DNA from: Mesorhabditis belari | Lineage: Eukaryota > Nematoda > Chromadorea > Rhabditida > Rhabditidae | Length of the DNA: 64,000 nucleotides | Assembly: GCA_958450365.1 (NCBI GenBank) | Contig: CAUEEP010000932.1 | Coordinates: forward strand, 1,049,501 to 1,113,500 | Reading direction: 5' to 3' | Part shown: piece by piece, positions 31,355 through 43,962 of the stretch | How positions within the stretch are numbered: the first letter of the stretch is position 1 | Layout: the number at the start of each line of letters is the position of its first letter | Program-made: the position numbers and the translations under genes | Notes under the pieces: model-generated | What the model saw: only the letters and a program-made list of their open reading frames with translations | The model's database searches: none | Told to the model about the DNA's origin: nothing

Positions 31355-31634
31355 CCTCATTCGCCAACCTTCCCTTTTCCTCTAAAAGCTTCCACAGTTT
31401 CTTTTTTAATCGGGCTATTAAATTGTGGAACCTTTTACCCTCTCATGTTCGTGATATTCCCACTTTGGCTAGATTTAAAGCCACAATTTCGGCAATTGAT
31501 TTGACTGCTCTGTGATTCTTTCTTGAGGTATCTTTTGGGTGCTTTTTATCTTTTTATCTTTTCTTGAGTGGTCTCCTGGGTGATTATTGTGATCTTGTTT
31601 TGTCGCTATTCAACTGAATAAAGCATAAAGCATA
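31355..31634 (+). mobile_element. Non-LTR retrotransposon 3' end (plus-strand copy)
   Basis: Encodes the same tail as at 28.9 kb (AIKLWNLLPSHVRDIPT, stop at 31513-31515), then the 3' UTR and AATAAAGCATAAAGCATA. Confidence 0.82.
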
Positions 31635-31639
31635 TCTAT

Positions 31640-32480
31640 TCAAAAGAAAGTCGATTTTGGTTGACTGTCGGTGCACTTGTGCACCGGTTTAACCATATAA
31701 AAAGTTATGTCTAGCTTAAAGTTACTTATTAGTTGTTTTAAATATAATTTTATTAAGATTTTCATTTTAAAAAACTTTATTATAGCTTTTTTATATTATA
31801 GATAAACTTTCATCAATCATTTTAAAATAAAATTTTTTCTAAAAAGATTGTAAAAACTTTTGAATCACTTTTGAATCATTTTGTAGTCCATGATCTTTAT
31901 TATTCTCTTTCATTCTCTTTCAAATTCTCTTTCAAATTCATATTTTCTGTACACTAAAGAAAAAAGAAATCCCTTTTCTACTCCTAGAACTTGAAAACAA
32001 TATGAGCGAAAATTTTTCTGGAATAAATAATGAAATTATTCAATAGTCGAGTACCCGATAATGAAATTTACTCAATAGTCGATCAAAAAACGTTCAAAAT
32101 AAAGGAATTTAGGCGAATTTTATTGTCATTTCTAATGTAATTCTTTCTAAAAAGGGATTATAAATTGGGAGATTGAGAAAAATGAGAAATGACGTCACTA
32201 AACAATAATCTCATTCATCGGCGAGATAGTAGGCAGAAGAAAATGAGAAAATTATGGAGAAAACGGGAAGTAGAAGGGATTTTGGAGGGGGAAATCCCAA
32301 TGAAAACGGACGAAAAACAAGGGATTTCTTTTTGTTGCTTTGTATTTGATTTTTAAAGTTACAAATTTTCTTCTATACTTGGATTTTCATTTGGATTAAT
32401 CACCCAAATTTATAGAAACTAATTCCCCACTTTAGTTTAGATTAAAATAGCTTTAAAGTTCAACTTTAATTTAATTAAAC
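31640..32480. other. Intergenic, no gene seen
   Basis: AT-rich, without recognisable element. Confidence 0.5.
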
Positions 32481-32560
32481 TATCGTAAATACTGTAATAG
32501 TCGCAAAAGTACAGTCGGGTAGTCGCATGACGTTTTAATTGACGTTTTCTCAAGCTTATG
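32481..32560. mobile_element. MITE family B, solo end
   Basis: ATCGTAAATACTGTAATAGT followed by CGTAGTCGCA-like text as in the full copy at 32.66 kb. No matching right end nearby. Confidence 0.65.
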
Positions 32561-32659
32561 GCATAACTTACACTAATTAGTCTAAAAATCTGTCTAGATA
32601 TCGTCTAGAAACTAAAGTCGAGTTTAATTTGTTTTCAAATTCACGGCTATGCTAATAAC

Positions 32660-32937
32660 TACCGTAAATACTGTAATAGTACCCCACCGCGCTCGTACAG
32701 TCGCGTAGTCGCAAAAGTTTTAGTCGTTTTTTAGTTTTTCATTTTTTTCAAAGCGCCCGTACTTTCAAAAAATGCGGCTTTGGTATCAAAAAATAGCCCT
32801 GAATTTCAGCTATTTTTTGATACCTAAACGAGCATTGTAGCATAAACCAGTGTCAAGAAAAACTCGTTCAAAGCTAGACTACGCAACACTCCGCACCGTC
32901 ATTATGGGGGCGGGGTACTATTACAGTATTTACGGTA
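32660..32937. mobile_element. MITE family B, full copy (278 bp)
   Basis: Inverted ends TACCGTAAATACTGTAATAG and CTATTACAGTATTTACGGTA, with TA as part of the ends. The centre has no coding capacity. Confidence 0.92.
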
Positions 32938-33289
32938 ATTACACAAGTTTAATTAAACTGCACTAGAATACGGGAATTCTTACCATCTTTTTACCATTCT
33001 TAGTTTCGAATTCGCATTTTTAATCACGAAAAGCTCACCTGATCGTGGACAATTTTTAGATTTTTAGTTTTAACTTTGTCCAAAGTTTTCAAATTTCTTT
33101 TCTTCCTTTAAAATTTTATTCCTTAAAGTCCTTTAAACAAGTTAAACATTTACAATTCATTTCCATAAATCAACCGAGTTGTCGACAGTTCAAAAATTGC
33201 CAAACTTCTTCATCTTTTTGATTTATTTGCTTGAAAAATGTTATTTCTTTTGTTTTTTTCAGATTAGATCTGTTTCTAGATTAAAAATT

Positions 33290-33836
33290 GATTTATGGCT
33301 AAAGCCAAGCCAGCTATGGCTAAAGCCAAGTCAGCTACAGCTAAAGCCAAGCCAGCTCCATAGATAAAGCCAAGCCAGCTATGGCTAAAGCCAAGCCAGC
33401 TCCATAGCTAAAGCCAAGCCAGCTATGGCTAAAGCCAGCCAGCTATGGCTAAAGCCAAGCCAGCTCCATAGCTAAAGCCAAGCCAGCTATGGCTAAAGCC
33501 AGCCAGCTATGGCTAAAGCCAAGCCAGCTCCATAGCTAAAGCCAAGCCAGCTATGGCTAAAGCCAGCCAGCTATGGCTAAAGCCAAGTCAGCTACAGCTA
33601 AAGCCAAGCCAGCTCCATAGCTAAAGCCAAGCCAGCTATGGCTAAAGCCAGCCAGCTATGGCTAAAGCCAAGCCAGCTCCATAGCTAAAGCCAAGCCAGC
33701 TCCATAGCTAAAGCCAAGCCAGCTCCATAGCTAAAGCCAAGCCAGCTCCATAGCTAAAGCCAAGCCAGCTCCATAGCTAAAGCCAAGCCAGCTCCATAGC
33801 TAAAGCCAAGCCAGCTCCATAGCTAAAGCCAAGCCA
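33290..33836. repeat. 20-bp minisatellite
   Basis: About 27 copies of TAAAGCCAAGCCAGCTMYRK. Unit types (ATGG, CCATAG, and a 19-bp CCAGCC form) alternate in repeating sets, then become uniform at the right end. Confidence 0.95.
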
Positions 33837-34523
33837 TAAATCAATATGGCTAACTAGCCATAGCTTTTGATAAGCCATATATGGACTTTTTTTCTTTTCT
33901 AGCGGCTAAAGTATGTTAAAATCATAAGCCATTTTACCGTGTTTTCTTTGAGTAATCTGTAATTGAATTTATATAAAAACTAATAGAAATTACAACAACA
34001 ATGTTAGCAATAGAGTTAAACAATCAGCCGCTTGATGAGTGGCTTTAGTGGTCGATACGTCGCCAACAATTCCTTGAGCTCTTCTTCAGCATTCAGAATG
34101 AGACAAGAGAGCTATTCCTGAATCCTGAAACTGAATATCTTTCTTTTAAATCCAATTTTTTGTTTTAAATGTAAATTTAAATGCTTTTCGTGGCTTTTTA
34201 TGGCTTTTTGCGGTTTTTCCATAGCTTTTCCTGGCTCTGGTTTATGGCCTGGTCTGGCCTAGCTTTCAAAATTTTCCAGACCAGCCAAAACCAGGCCATC
34301 TGCATGGCTTATAACCTGGCTTTGGCCTGGCCTGGCTAGCCATGATTTCTGCCTTTTTTGAGCAATCCTATTCCAGATCTTTCCATTCCTAATTGAGAAT
34401 TTTGCAAAGAAAAAAGAACTTTTTCCTATTTCTACATGGTAAAAGCAATTCACAGCACTAACACGATACAATCCCCCACTCTAAACATGTCTTTCTATAT
34501 CAATTCTATGTGATCATTCTCTT
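33837..34523. other. Intergenic, no gene seen
   Basis: No exon, element or array was recognised beyond short GGCCTGG-rich text at 34230-34330. Confidence 0.45.
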
Positions 34524-34690
34524 TAGTTCTCTTCTTCTCTTCCTCTTCCTTCCTCTTCCTTCTTCTTCCTTCTTCTTCCTTCTTCTCTTCTTCTTCACTT
34601 CTTCTTCACTTCTTCTTCTCTTCTTCTTCACTTCCTCTTCACTTCCTCTTCTCTTCCTCTTCTCTTCTTCTTCTCTTCTTCTTCTCTTCT
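34524..34690. repeat. CTTCTTCTTC polypyrimidine tract
   Basis: Over 160 bases of almost pure C/T on the plus strand. Long low-complexity frames over it are not genes. Confidence 0.93.
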
Positions 34691-35800
34691 TATCAAAAGT
34701 CGTATATTTCAAATCAAATCAATCAAAACACAATTTTCCTTTATCCAAAGCACTTCGGAAGTTGGTTTAAATAAATTTTTGGAGATTTTTTGAGTCAGAA
34801 CTGAATCAAGAAGAAATTCTAATCCCGTTAGTGGCGGAATTTTTGGGGACACATAAAATTCAAGATGTTTTGAGGGAATTGGAAAAGGGGAAACGATTGG
34901 TGCAACAAGATTATAAGAGGTTGAAGAAAATGAAAATGGGGATTTTGTAGGAAAAAATGGGGTAAGGAAAAGGGGAATGTAAGACGGATTAACTGCCCGG
35001 GGAGACCGCGAGTGATTTGTTGGAGGATTGGGGGAAGATGAGAAGAGAGAGGAGAGTTGGTGAAGGTGAGAAGTGTGAAAGTATTGAATCGGGATAGGAG
35101 GAGGTCTTCGCTAAAGGCTTGGGGGAGAGATTTGGGCTAGAGATGAAGCAGTGATGAATATGAAAGCGTGGAAATATTGGAAATCTGAGAGAAGACGTGA
35201 AAAGCGATAAGAATGGTTCCACTATTATGTTAGAGATGAGATTCGATGCATCGAAGCGGAGAGGAATGGACGAAAACAAAGGGTGAGCGAGTGGGTGAGT
35301 CTAAAAAAGATGAAGATGCACAGAAAGGATCACAATATTTCTAGAAAAGATACAAGGATTTATAAGCTACAGAAGTACCGTAAAGATTCTAATAGAAGAG
35401 GAGCGTCGCCCCTAAGTTTACTCTCAAACAAACGCTCATATCTCGACACCCGTACGTTTGTTTCTACACACTTAGATATTAAATTAAAGTAGAGAAAATG
35501 GGTGATTTTTTGAGATATAACACATATTTTTAGCATTAACCAGTGCTTAGAACAAACTGATTGTAAAATGACCAAAAAAGAACCGATTTTTCATCATTTT
35601 TTAATCATTTTGTTCTAAGCACTGGCTAATGCTCTGTTAGTTCAAAAACTAAAAATAGTTCAAAAAACTACCTATTCTCTCTACTTACTACCTAAGCGCG
35701 CAGAAAGAAAAGTACTGGTGTAGAGATCTAAGCGTTTGTTTGATAGTAAGCTTAGACTACATTGTTTGATAGTAAGCTTAGACTCTATAGGAACTTCGAT
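34691..35800. other. Intergenic, purine-rich, no gene seen
   Basis: 34800-35300 is strikingly purine-rich on plus and resembles the 9.1, 36.1 and 42.5 kb regions. A local inverted repeat is visible at 35520-35640 (GTTCTAAGCACTGGCTAATG and a near complement). Confidence 0.4.
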
Positions 35801-35998
35801 TAGACTTCGATTAGACTTCTATTAGACTTCGATTAGACTTCTATTAGACTTCTATTAGACTTCTATTAGACTTCTATTAGACTTCTATTAGAATTCTATT
35901 AGACTTCTATTAGACTTCTATTAGACTTCTATTAGACTTCTATTAGACTTCTATTAGACTTCTATTAGACTTCTATTAGAAAACTTAGACTTCTATTA
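35801..35998. repeat. 11-bp ATTAGACTTCT array
   Basis: About 17 copies, nearly uniform. Confidence 0.95.
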
Positions 35999-36832
35999 GA
36001 ATATTTACAATAATTAAATGAAGGAAAAGAGTCCAAAGCTTTCAGAGATTTGGTAGGGAAAGAGTATGAGAGACAAAGGGATCGAAGGGATTGTAGAAGA
36101 AAAGTTAGACTTCAAGCGTACAGATTAGAGTTACAATAAAATCCGGCTTTTGAAATGAAGAAAAGAGGAAAAGAAAAGAGAGAAAAGAAAAGAAAAATAG
36201 AAGAAAAAGCTATAGAAGAGATTATAGGAGAATCTTGTAAGATTTCTGGAAGAGAGAAAATGAAAAGATGAGCACGAGAACAAGAACAAGCTACAGAAGT
36301 AGATTGAGCGGAGTTCTGGAAGAGATAAAAGGATTGGAAAAAGGATTGGAGAAAGGATTGGAGAAAGGAAAAGATGAGAAAGAGAACAAGAAGAAGATAC
36401 AGAAGTAGATTGAGGGGATGCTTTTTGTGAGCAACGGGGATCTCTTGGAGGCAAGAGCAAGGGGATCAGCTCTCCACCGGGTCCCCCCAGAATCCAGAAT
36501 CTCCTCATCCCCCAAAAAGAACAAATATTCGTTATTTCCCTCTTCCAAATCCCTTCCCCCAATTTCTCAATTTCAAATCTCGTTTGACGTCAGTGATCTG
36601 CCATCTTTGATTGACATTTTTGTGCACTTCCTCCGGATTACCTCATTCGATTCACGCAATAATCTGGGGCAGCACAAGGGTGATTTCTTCTTGATTCAGA
36701 TTGTTCTTGATTCAGATTGTTCTTGATTGTTTAAAGCTATAGTTACATTAAAGCTTCTTTCAGCTGTTCACATTTTGCAACTTTGAAACTCGTTTGACGT
36801 CACTTTTATTAACTCATGCCTTTTACGCAACG
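35999..36832. other. Intergenic, no gene seen
   Basis: Purine-rich at 36140-36420, then unique-looking DNA. A short GATTGTTCTTGATTCA duplication lies near 36695-36725. Confidence 0.4.
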
Positions 36833-37661
36833 TATTGGGTTGTCCAGTTATGAATGCGCGTTTTTTACTATTTTGTAAATTTCTCAAGATACCGAAATCA
36901 AGAAAAAGATATATATGAGTATTATTCGAAAGCTGAAGATCTCTTCTACATTTTGATATAAAAAGTTTTTGAATTTGTTCAGCTTTTGGGCAAATTGACT
37001 GCACAGAAGAAGAGGTGGCCAAAAAATGGAAGGGTGTCTTTGGATCAAGTTTTGGCTCTGCTCAAATTGAGTTAACCGTTTGATATTTGGCCAATAGATA
37101 TATCAATACAACTTTTTTTAAAAATATAACAATTTCAGAGCACCTTTACTTTACTTTTCTTTTCTGGGCGGTTATTTTACACCATAAAACTTGAGGAATA
37201 GCTAAGCTGGAATGGCTGGGATGGCTTGAGGAATAGCTAAGCTGGAATCGCTGGGATGGCTTGGGGAATAGCTAAGCTGGAATGGCTGGGATAGCTTGGG
37301 GAATTGCTAAGCTGGGATGGCTGGGATGGCTTGAGGAAAAGCTAAGCTGGGATGGCTGGGATGGCTTGAGGAATAGCTAAGCTGGGGTGGCTGGGATGGC
37401 TTGAGGAATAGCTAAGTTGGGGTGGCTGGGATGGCTTGAGGAATAGCTAAGTTGGGATGGCTAAGTTTTTTCGAAAACGACCTCTCCCTTTGTGCAGTCA
37501 ATTTCCCAAAAAGTTGAATGAATTCAAAAAGTTTTTTATTCCAAAATGTAGAGGAGATCTTCAGCTTTCGAATGATATATAACACTCATATACATCTGTT
37601 CGAGATCTTGAGAAATTTACAAGATAGTAAAAACGCGCATTCATAACTGGACAACCCAATA
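36833..37661. mobile_element. 829-bp element with long TIRs around a minisatellite
   Basis: Ends TATTGGGTTGTCCAGTTATG and its inverted copy. Inverted arms of about 165 bp extend to 36997 and from 37495. TTGGGTTGTCC is a mariner-like terminus. The centre is mostly a 35-bp array. Non-coding. Confidence 0.9.
37196..37458. repeat. 35-bp minisatellite inside the TIR element
   Basis: About seven copies of a unit including GGAATAGCTAAGCTGGAATG and GCTGGGATGGCTTGA. Confidence 0.94.
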
Positions 37662-38157
37662 TTTACATCTTCACTTCATTCACTTCCCGCAAAAAACCCT
37701 TATAGCTATGTTAATTTGTTAATTAATCGTTAATTTGATAACCCAGTTGGGATCCTTATTTCTCTTGTCTTAAAAAATCCAGTCAACCAGTTGTATTGAA
37801 ATATTTAACCATTAAAAATTTGTTTTCTTAAGATATCATTTCCCTGTTTCAATTTCTCATTGACCTTTTCCAAAAGCCGCATAAGCTGTGATAATCTTCT
37901 TTTGAACTTTTGCTTGAACCAATTTCCCGGTTTTATGAAAACAAATAAGGGCTTTAGTCGGCTTTTTTTAATAAACCTTGACTTGGATTGAACCGGATCT
38001 TTGGATTCATTCTTTTATTGGTTTTTAACGGAGATTCGAGTCCAAGAATACTTTTTATCTATATAAAAAGACTTTTTATATTTTTCACGAGAACATTTCA
38101 GCTTTTCAAATTCATCTAAAAGTTTAGACCAATTAAACCCGAGTTCCAATTGGTAGA

Positions 38158-38826
38158 CTCAATAAAATGAATAGCTCCAATCGATTCACCGTCTCCGAAA
38201 ACCCTCGGGTACAAATTTGCAGCTGAATATCTTGTTGTACGATCGACAAAGCAAAAGAGAAATCTCTATGGAAATGAGTGGCAAAATGTTTTTTGTCCGG
38301 CCGCGTAATCGCTCTCCATCTGGCAAACGGCCATGGATAGGGTCCTTCCCATTTGGAGTCTACTGCAAAGGAGCGGTAAGCGAATGATCCTCTGCATTTC
38401 GCTCTTTCAATTGATCGTTGGTCTGAATCTCGTTTTCGCGTGAAGCAGCTAGGACTTTTGCTGTATTATCTCGATCCGAAAGAACTAAAACTCGTGACAA
38501 AAGTGCTCGCTGGAGAACGCTGGAGAGCAATCAGCGACTAAGGCTGCTTTGCGCGTCATTATGAGACGATAAAATGACGAGCTCCAATGGATTCACCGAC
38601 TCCGAAAACCCCCGGATACAAATTTACAGCTTTGTTGATGAAACAAAAGTCGATATTTTTCCTTCAAATCGAAATCATCTGATCCGACGTCCAATTGGAA
38701 AGCGATAGACAAAGCAAAAGAGAAACCTCTATGTAAATAAGTGGTGTTCTTAGTGCGTGAGCGTAATCGCTCACTTTCTGGCAAACCGCTCCGGTGTAAA
38801 GGGCTTCCTTTTGGCATTCATAAAGG
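38158..38826. repeat. Diverged direct duplication
   Basis: Copies about 38158-38400 and 38577-38826 share GATTCACCGWCTCCGAAAAC, AAAGCAAAAGAGAAAYCTCT and GCGTAATCGCTC. The unit holds no recognised gene. Confidence 0.75.
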
Positions 38827-39538
38827 GAAAAAGCGATGAGTTTTGAGTTTTGAACTTCGCTATGTCCAAATTTTTGGGACCAATTTTTGCTCTTTTTTGC
38901 TACAAATTCGACATTTTCTTAATGCATTTTATTATTTTTTTTTTTGATTTCCCACACACTTCAGGATTTCCCACACCCTACTGCTTTGTACATATATTTT
39001 TTCTTTACATATATAATACACAATTTTCCATCCTTTATCATCAATTCTTAGCCGCAAGCCCCAGGGCAATCTCATCATTTTTACCTGATGATTTTCCCGA
39101 ATGTTCATCCTCGATTTTTCTTTGACCAAAGTTTTTCTTCAAAGTTTTTCCTCAAAGTTTGTCATTGTCAGCTTTGGCTGACTCAAGTTGGAGTTAAAGT
39201 GGAATTCTTGTCTTTAATTCTAAATTTTACCAATCTACAGTCATGTGCAAAAGTCTTTTCACATTCAATTTTCTAAAAAGTTTTATCAATTTTCTTTGAT
39301 AAAGTTTATGACGATCTTTAAGCTATTAATAGTTTTAGTTACACAAATATATGTACAATTTATTTACATAAACGTTATCGCTATACAACACTTATTCATC
39401 GAGAACAAAAATATAATTGTCAAAACACCCCTGAAAATCGTGGTGCAAAAGTCTTTTCACACAAAACGAAATTAATCAATAAGCTTAAGCAATAAGCTAA
39501 TCAATATTTAGTCGCCTCTCCTTTTCTCCTTCTCCTAA
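38827..39538. other. Intergenic, no gene seen
   Basis: AT-rich. AAAAGTCTTTTCACA occurs twice (39247 and 39449), possibly the ends of a small element. Confidence 0.4.
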
Positions 39539-39615
39539 GGAACCAAATTTAGAGAGATGAGGAACCAGATTTAGAGAGATGAGGGACCAAATTTAGAGAG
39601 ATGAGAAACCAAATT
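39539..39615. repeat. 23-bp array
   Basis: About three copies of AACCAAATTTAGAGAGATGA. Confidence 0.85.
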
Positions 39616-39780
39616 TAGAGACTTTCTGTCAGAAGAAACAAAAAAACATTTTACTTTAGTTTTGAATAGAATCTCAACATTCATTTGAAACAGAAATCTC
39701 TTTGTTTTTTAAACGTTGTACATCTTTCATTTCATTTATTCACTTTATAGATTGCTGTTATTTTTTTTGTTATTTTGTTT

Positions 39781-39912
39781 GTAAAGAATTTGTAAAGAAT
39801 TTGTAATCAATTTGGAATCAATTAGGAATCAATTAGGAATCAATTAGGAATCAATTTGTAATTAATTTGTAATCAATTCGTAATCAATTTGTAATCAATT
39901 TGGAATCAATTA
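39781..39912. repeat. 11-bp GAATCAATTAG array
   Basis: About 11 copies with T/A and G/T variants. Confidence 0.9.
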
Positions 39913-39974
39913 ATATAATACTTATTGTAAAGTGGAAATAGAGTGCATTCGATCGGTTAAACATCAAAATAAAA

Positions 39975-40066
39975 GAAAGGGATCGAACCCGAGCAGAAAA
40001 CTAGAAAGCTTGCTTCAGAAACAAAACTAGAAAGCTTCTTGTCCACTAAACTACAAGCTCACATTT
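39975..40066 (-). pseudogene. tRNA-like sequence on minus strand
   Basis: On minus, GTAGTTTAGTGGACAAG resembles an A-box and GGGTTCGATCCC is a perfect B-box. In between, AACTAGAAAGCTT occurs twice. The length of about 90 nt suits a class II tRNA, but acceptor pairing is unclear. Pseudogene or tRNA-derived repeat. Confidence 0.5.
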
Positions 40067-42875
40067 CCATACGGTGAAAGAAAAGATTTAAATTAATTGG
40101 TACAACATTGAAACATGTTTTGTAAAACCGAACTAATCAAATCCCAGACGATTAGAAGTAGAGATTAAAACTTGAAGTAGAGATCAAAATTTGCTGTTTT
40201 TTTCTCGATTTTCTTTCAAAACTTATAATAAGTCCGGTTTAGGCTTTCAATAAACGAGAAATGACCTTTTTAAAGGCTTCCGCGAATCACAGAGATCCAA
40301 GAAATGGGAAAGGAATGTCGTGTCGATAATTCTCACCTTTCTTTTTCCTTCTTTTTCCTTCTTTTCCCTCATCCTTCCCTTACATCACACTTATTCATTG
40401 GGAAGCCCCAGAATTTCCTTCTCTTAGTTCAAACTACAGAAAGTATCGACTTTTCTAGGACCTAGAAGGATCACCTAGATTTCTAGGCCAGATCACCTAG
40501 ATCGAAATAGATTCATCACCTAGCTTACCAGTTTTAGATCGATTTCGTAGAATGTTAGGGGTGCCATGGCTTTGGTAAACCTTTGGCAAAACATTTTGGC
40601 TTATCTGGCTTATCTGGCTTACCTGGCTTATCTGGCTTATCTGTTTATATCTGACACTTGTCTGGTCAAGTAGTCTCAAATTGTTTTCGAAATAGATTCC
40701 ACCTTTGTAGCTATAATTGCTAATAGTTTGATCTACTTTAGTCTAGGCTTGGCTTAGAAAAAGTTTCTGAACTCGCTAGGCTTTGATTTTTATTAATCAA
40801 ACAGTTTTCTAAAGACCCAGAGGGTGAAAAGACTATACAACAATCGGCTAAACGACTTTAGTTTTAAAATTTTCAATTCCAAATTTGATAAAAACGATTT
40901 GATTGATAAGGGATATGCATTTGGTAGTATTTTTGTTTACAAAGCACTTGTTGGTCGTACATAGCACTGGTAGAGTCAGAGAATCAGTTTTAAAAGTTTG
41001 ATCATTGAAAACTGCAAAGAACAAATAAACTTTGAGCACTTTGACTCGACTTGAATGTTTCTAAAACCAAAAATTCTGGAAAATTTCTATTCTAGACTTT
41101 AGATTCTATTCTAGGCGTGTTTTTTCTAATCTTGTTTTGCATTTTGTATCATATACGCTTAATCGATTGACGATATTTTTAGAATATCGACTTATCGACG
41201 ATTATTTCAACTACACTTAGCTTTTCAAGTCAATTATTTTGAAACAAAGCTTTTGAAATAAAGAAACCTACCAGATTTGAACGGAAATTGATTCGACAAG
41301 CCAAGATAGTCTCTTGATTTTAGCTTTAATCAAGTATTTACTGTACATGGTACTGGTATATACTGATATACTGTTGCCTACTGTACATAGTACTGGTAAA
41401 AACTAACGTACTGTACATAGCACAAATTAATAGTAAGCCAGCGTTGACCTAAGCTTTAACCTGTCTTCCTTTTAAAATAAAAACCCAATCCACATTTGGG
41501 AAACCTGAAGAAACTGTTCAAAAACCCATTGAATCCCCTAGAGTGTCGTGTCGACAATTTCCTTTCTCACCTCAGTCAAATCCCCCCGTTCTCCACACTT
41601 ATTCATCGTGAAGCCCCAATTGTAAATAGGTCCTTCCCCTTTTCCCCACAAATCATTAATCATTCACCAGATAGCTTTCTCTTTTTTTCTTCCTTTCCCA
41701 TCGTCAATCCAGAGTCCTTTTTGCTTTGTCTGTCTTTTCCCCTTACCTTTACCCTTTCGCTTTCTCATCTCATGAACATCAATTTGGGCACTTTTATAAG
41801 AAGATTTTTGAAGATAATTGATTGTGGGAAGCAGTTGGGATGGCTTTAAATGATTTGGGTTTTAAGCAGGGTTTTAAGCAGAGTTTTAAGCAGAGTTTTA
41901 AGCATGGTTTTAAGCAGGGTTTTAAGCATTTCAAAAAAAAGCAAAAGCCATGGTTAACCAAGCCAATCCAACGCCAATCACTTTAGATTAAGTCTTGCCC
42001 TAGAATTCAACCTTACTGTTGGATTTGGACTAAGCCAAGAACAAGGTTTTGGGTTACCTTACTGTTGGATTTGGACTAACCTTGTTCTTGGCTTGGTTAA
42101 GGACAGCTCTGGTTTTAACTCTACTTAGTCTAACGCAAGCCCAGCTCTTGGAAATTTGTCTTCTTTTATTGTAGCAGCCAAAAGCAGCCAAGGTTTACAA
42201 GTGTTTTAATGAGTTTTTGATGCAAATTCAGTTCGGATTTGATAGTCCAAGTCTAGTTTTGACTTGACCACAGTAATGCTGACTCTAGAGCGTCCACAAT
42301 ATGCTGCTGACACAATGCTGTTTGATTTGATTTGTTTGATCACAAAACATTTTATTGCCAACGGCAAAGGACTGGCAAATGTTTTCGCTGCAAGCCTTCC
42401 ATTAACTATGGTTAGAGACAGTGATAGTGTGCTAAATCTTTTGAAACTCGCCTTTTGGCACCAATAAACACCAATGTTCAATCCCTTGCCTTCTTCTTTT
42501 CCCTTCCCAATCTTCATCCTCCACCCCTTCCCCTCTTTTCATCCACTTTCAATTTCCCAATTCGTTCTCCCAATCCTCATCCGTCTTTTTTTTTGATTAC
42601 CCTTTCCTTTTTCAATTTTTCTTTTTTCTTTAACCAATCCTTTCCCATTTTTCCCCTTTAACCAATCCAGCTTCTTTATCCGGGATCCCATTTTTGACCT
42701 CTTCTCCGAAAGGATTGATGTTTCTTAGAGGAAAAATTATTCAAATTGGAACACTCCTCATTCCAATTCCATCGAATTTGATAATCTCTTCGTTTTCGTT
42801 TTCTTGAAAACAAGCTTTGATGAAAGGAAATAGGTAAAACATTCATTTTGATATTCTATAAAAGAAAAGTGTTAA
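40067..42875. other. Intergenic, no gene seen
   Basis: Small arrays at 40598-40645 (CTTATCTGG) and 41858-41926 (GGTTTTAAGCAG). Blocks at 40310-40420 and 41540-41650 share GTGTCGAYAATT and ACACTTATTCATYG, a low-copy dispersed repeat; 42455-42660 is similar pyrimidine-rich text. The frames over these are not supported as genes. Confidence 0.4.
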
Positions 42876-43374
42876 GTCGGGAGTGGGACAAATGCGACCT
42901 TTTTTTTGCGCACCTGGACATTTGCGCACCTTTTTTTCCGCACTTAGCCCATTAGCGCACCTTTTTTCGCGTTTTAAAAAGCTCTAAAAGCTAATATTAA
43001 CCAATTTCTATTCCAAAAGTTGTTTTTCTAGGTAATTTTAGGGCGTAGAATCGAAATTTTGGCATAACAGAGCGTGTGGAACCAATTTGAAAGACACTAG
43101 GTCAAATTACAGAAAATTGTCGATTTTTCTCTTTGTATAACTCCGTCCGTTCGCTTCCACAAGCTCTGATATGTCAGAATTTCGATTCTACGCCCTAAAA
43201 TTACCTAGAAAAACAACTTTTGGAATAGAAATTGGTTAATATTAGCTTTTTAGAGCTTTTTAAAACGCGAAAAAAGGTGCGCTAATGGGCTAAGTGCGGA
43301 AAAAAAGGTGCGCAAAGGTCCGGGTGCGCAAAGGTCCGGGTGCGCAAAAAAAGATCGCATTTGTCCCACTCCCC
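42876..43374. mobile_element. Fold-back element, about 499 bp, flanked by TTAA
   Basis: Two arms of roughly 220 bp are inverted copies (GGGAGTGGGACAAATGCGAC, GGTAATTTTAGGGCGTAGAA, and their complements). TTAA occurs on both sides. Non-coding. A truncated copy lies at 25.1-25.5 kb in the channel gene. Confidence 0.9.
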
Positions 43375-43962
43375 TTAAGTCAATTAATTTCAAAAATCTT
43401 GTTTTTAAAAGATATTCAGTTAAGCTTTTTTCTTGCATTGGGAATTTAATCTAAATTTAATTTAAAGCTGATCCAGCTGAATATTTTAATAAAAAAGTGT
43501 TAAGAGCTGTTGGAAAAGTGTGTGTTTCAATGTTTGTCTAGTGTAGAAAATTTGAAAAGGAGTAATAACTTCTCAATTATTACTCTTTTTCATAACTAGC
43601 AAGTAATAACTAGCAATTCACTTTCAAGGCAATTCTTTGAGCCTTTTGAATTTCCTGGCTATCAAATTATGCAATAAAATACATCACTACTGACTAATAC
43701 TAATTTTTCATTTCAAAAAAATCCCTCTTGTTTCAAAATTTTCGAGAATTTTTGGTTTTAGAAACATTCAACTTGAGCTGTAAAAGTTTTTGTTTCAAAA
43801 TTGAGTTTAAGTGGAGTAGGGCAAGGTGATTAATAGTCCCTTCAACGAAAATTTATCAAAAATGTATTTTAAAATGTTCAATGACACATTCAATCCGTTT
43901 TTCCCATAAAAATGCAAATTTGAGCTTAACTAGATCAGGGCCGGATGGTTAATGAATTTATA

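Noticed and set aside
34506..34770. Arg/Lys/Glu-rich or Leu/Phe/Ser-rich protein
   Set aside because: Translation of a polypyrimidine tract.
41496..41849. 117-codon frame as a gene
   Set aside because: Overlaps a dispersed pyrimidine-rich repeat also seen at 40.3 kb; no splice partners or family signature.
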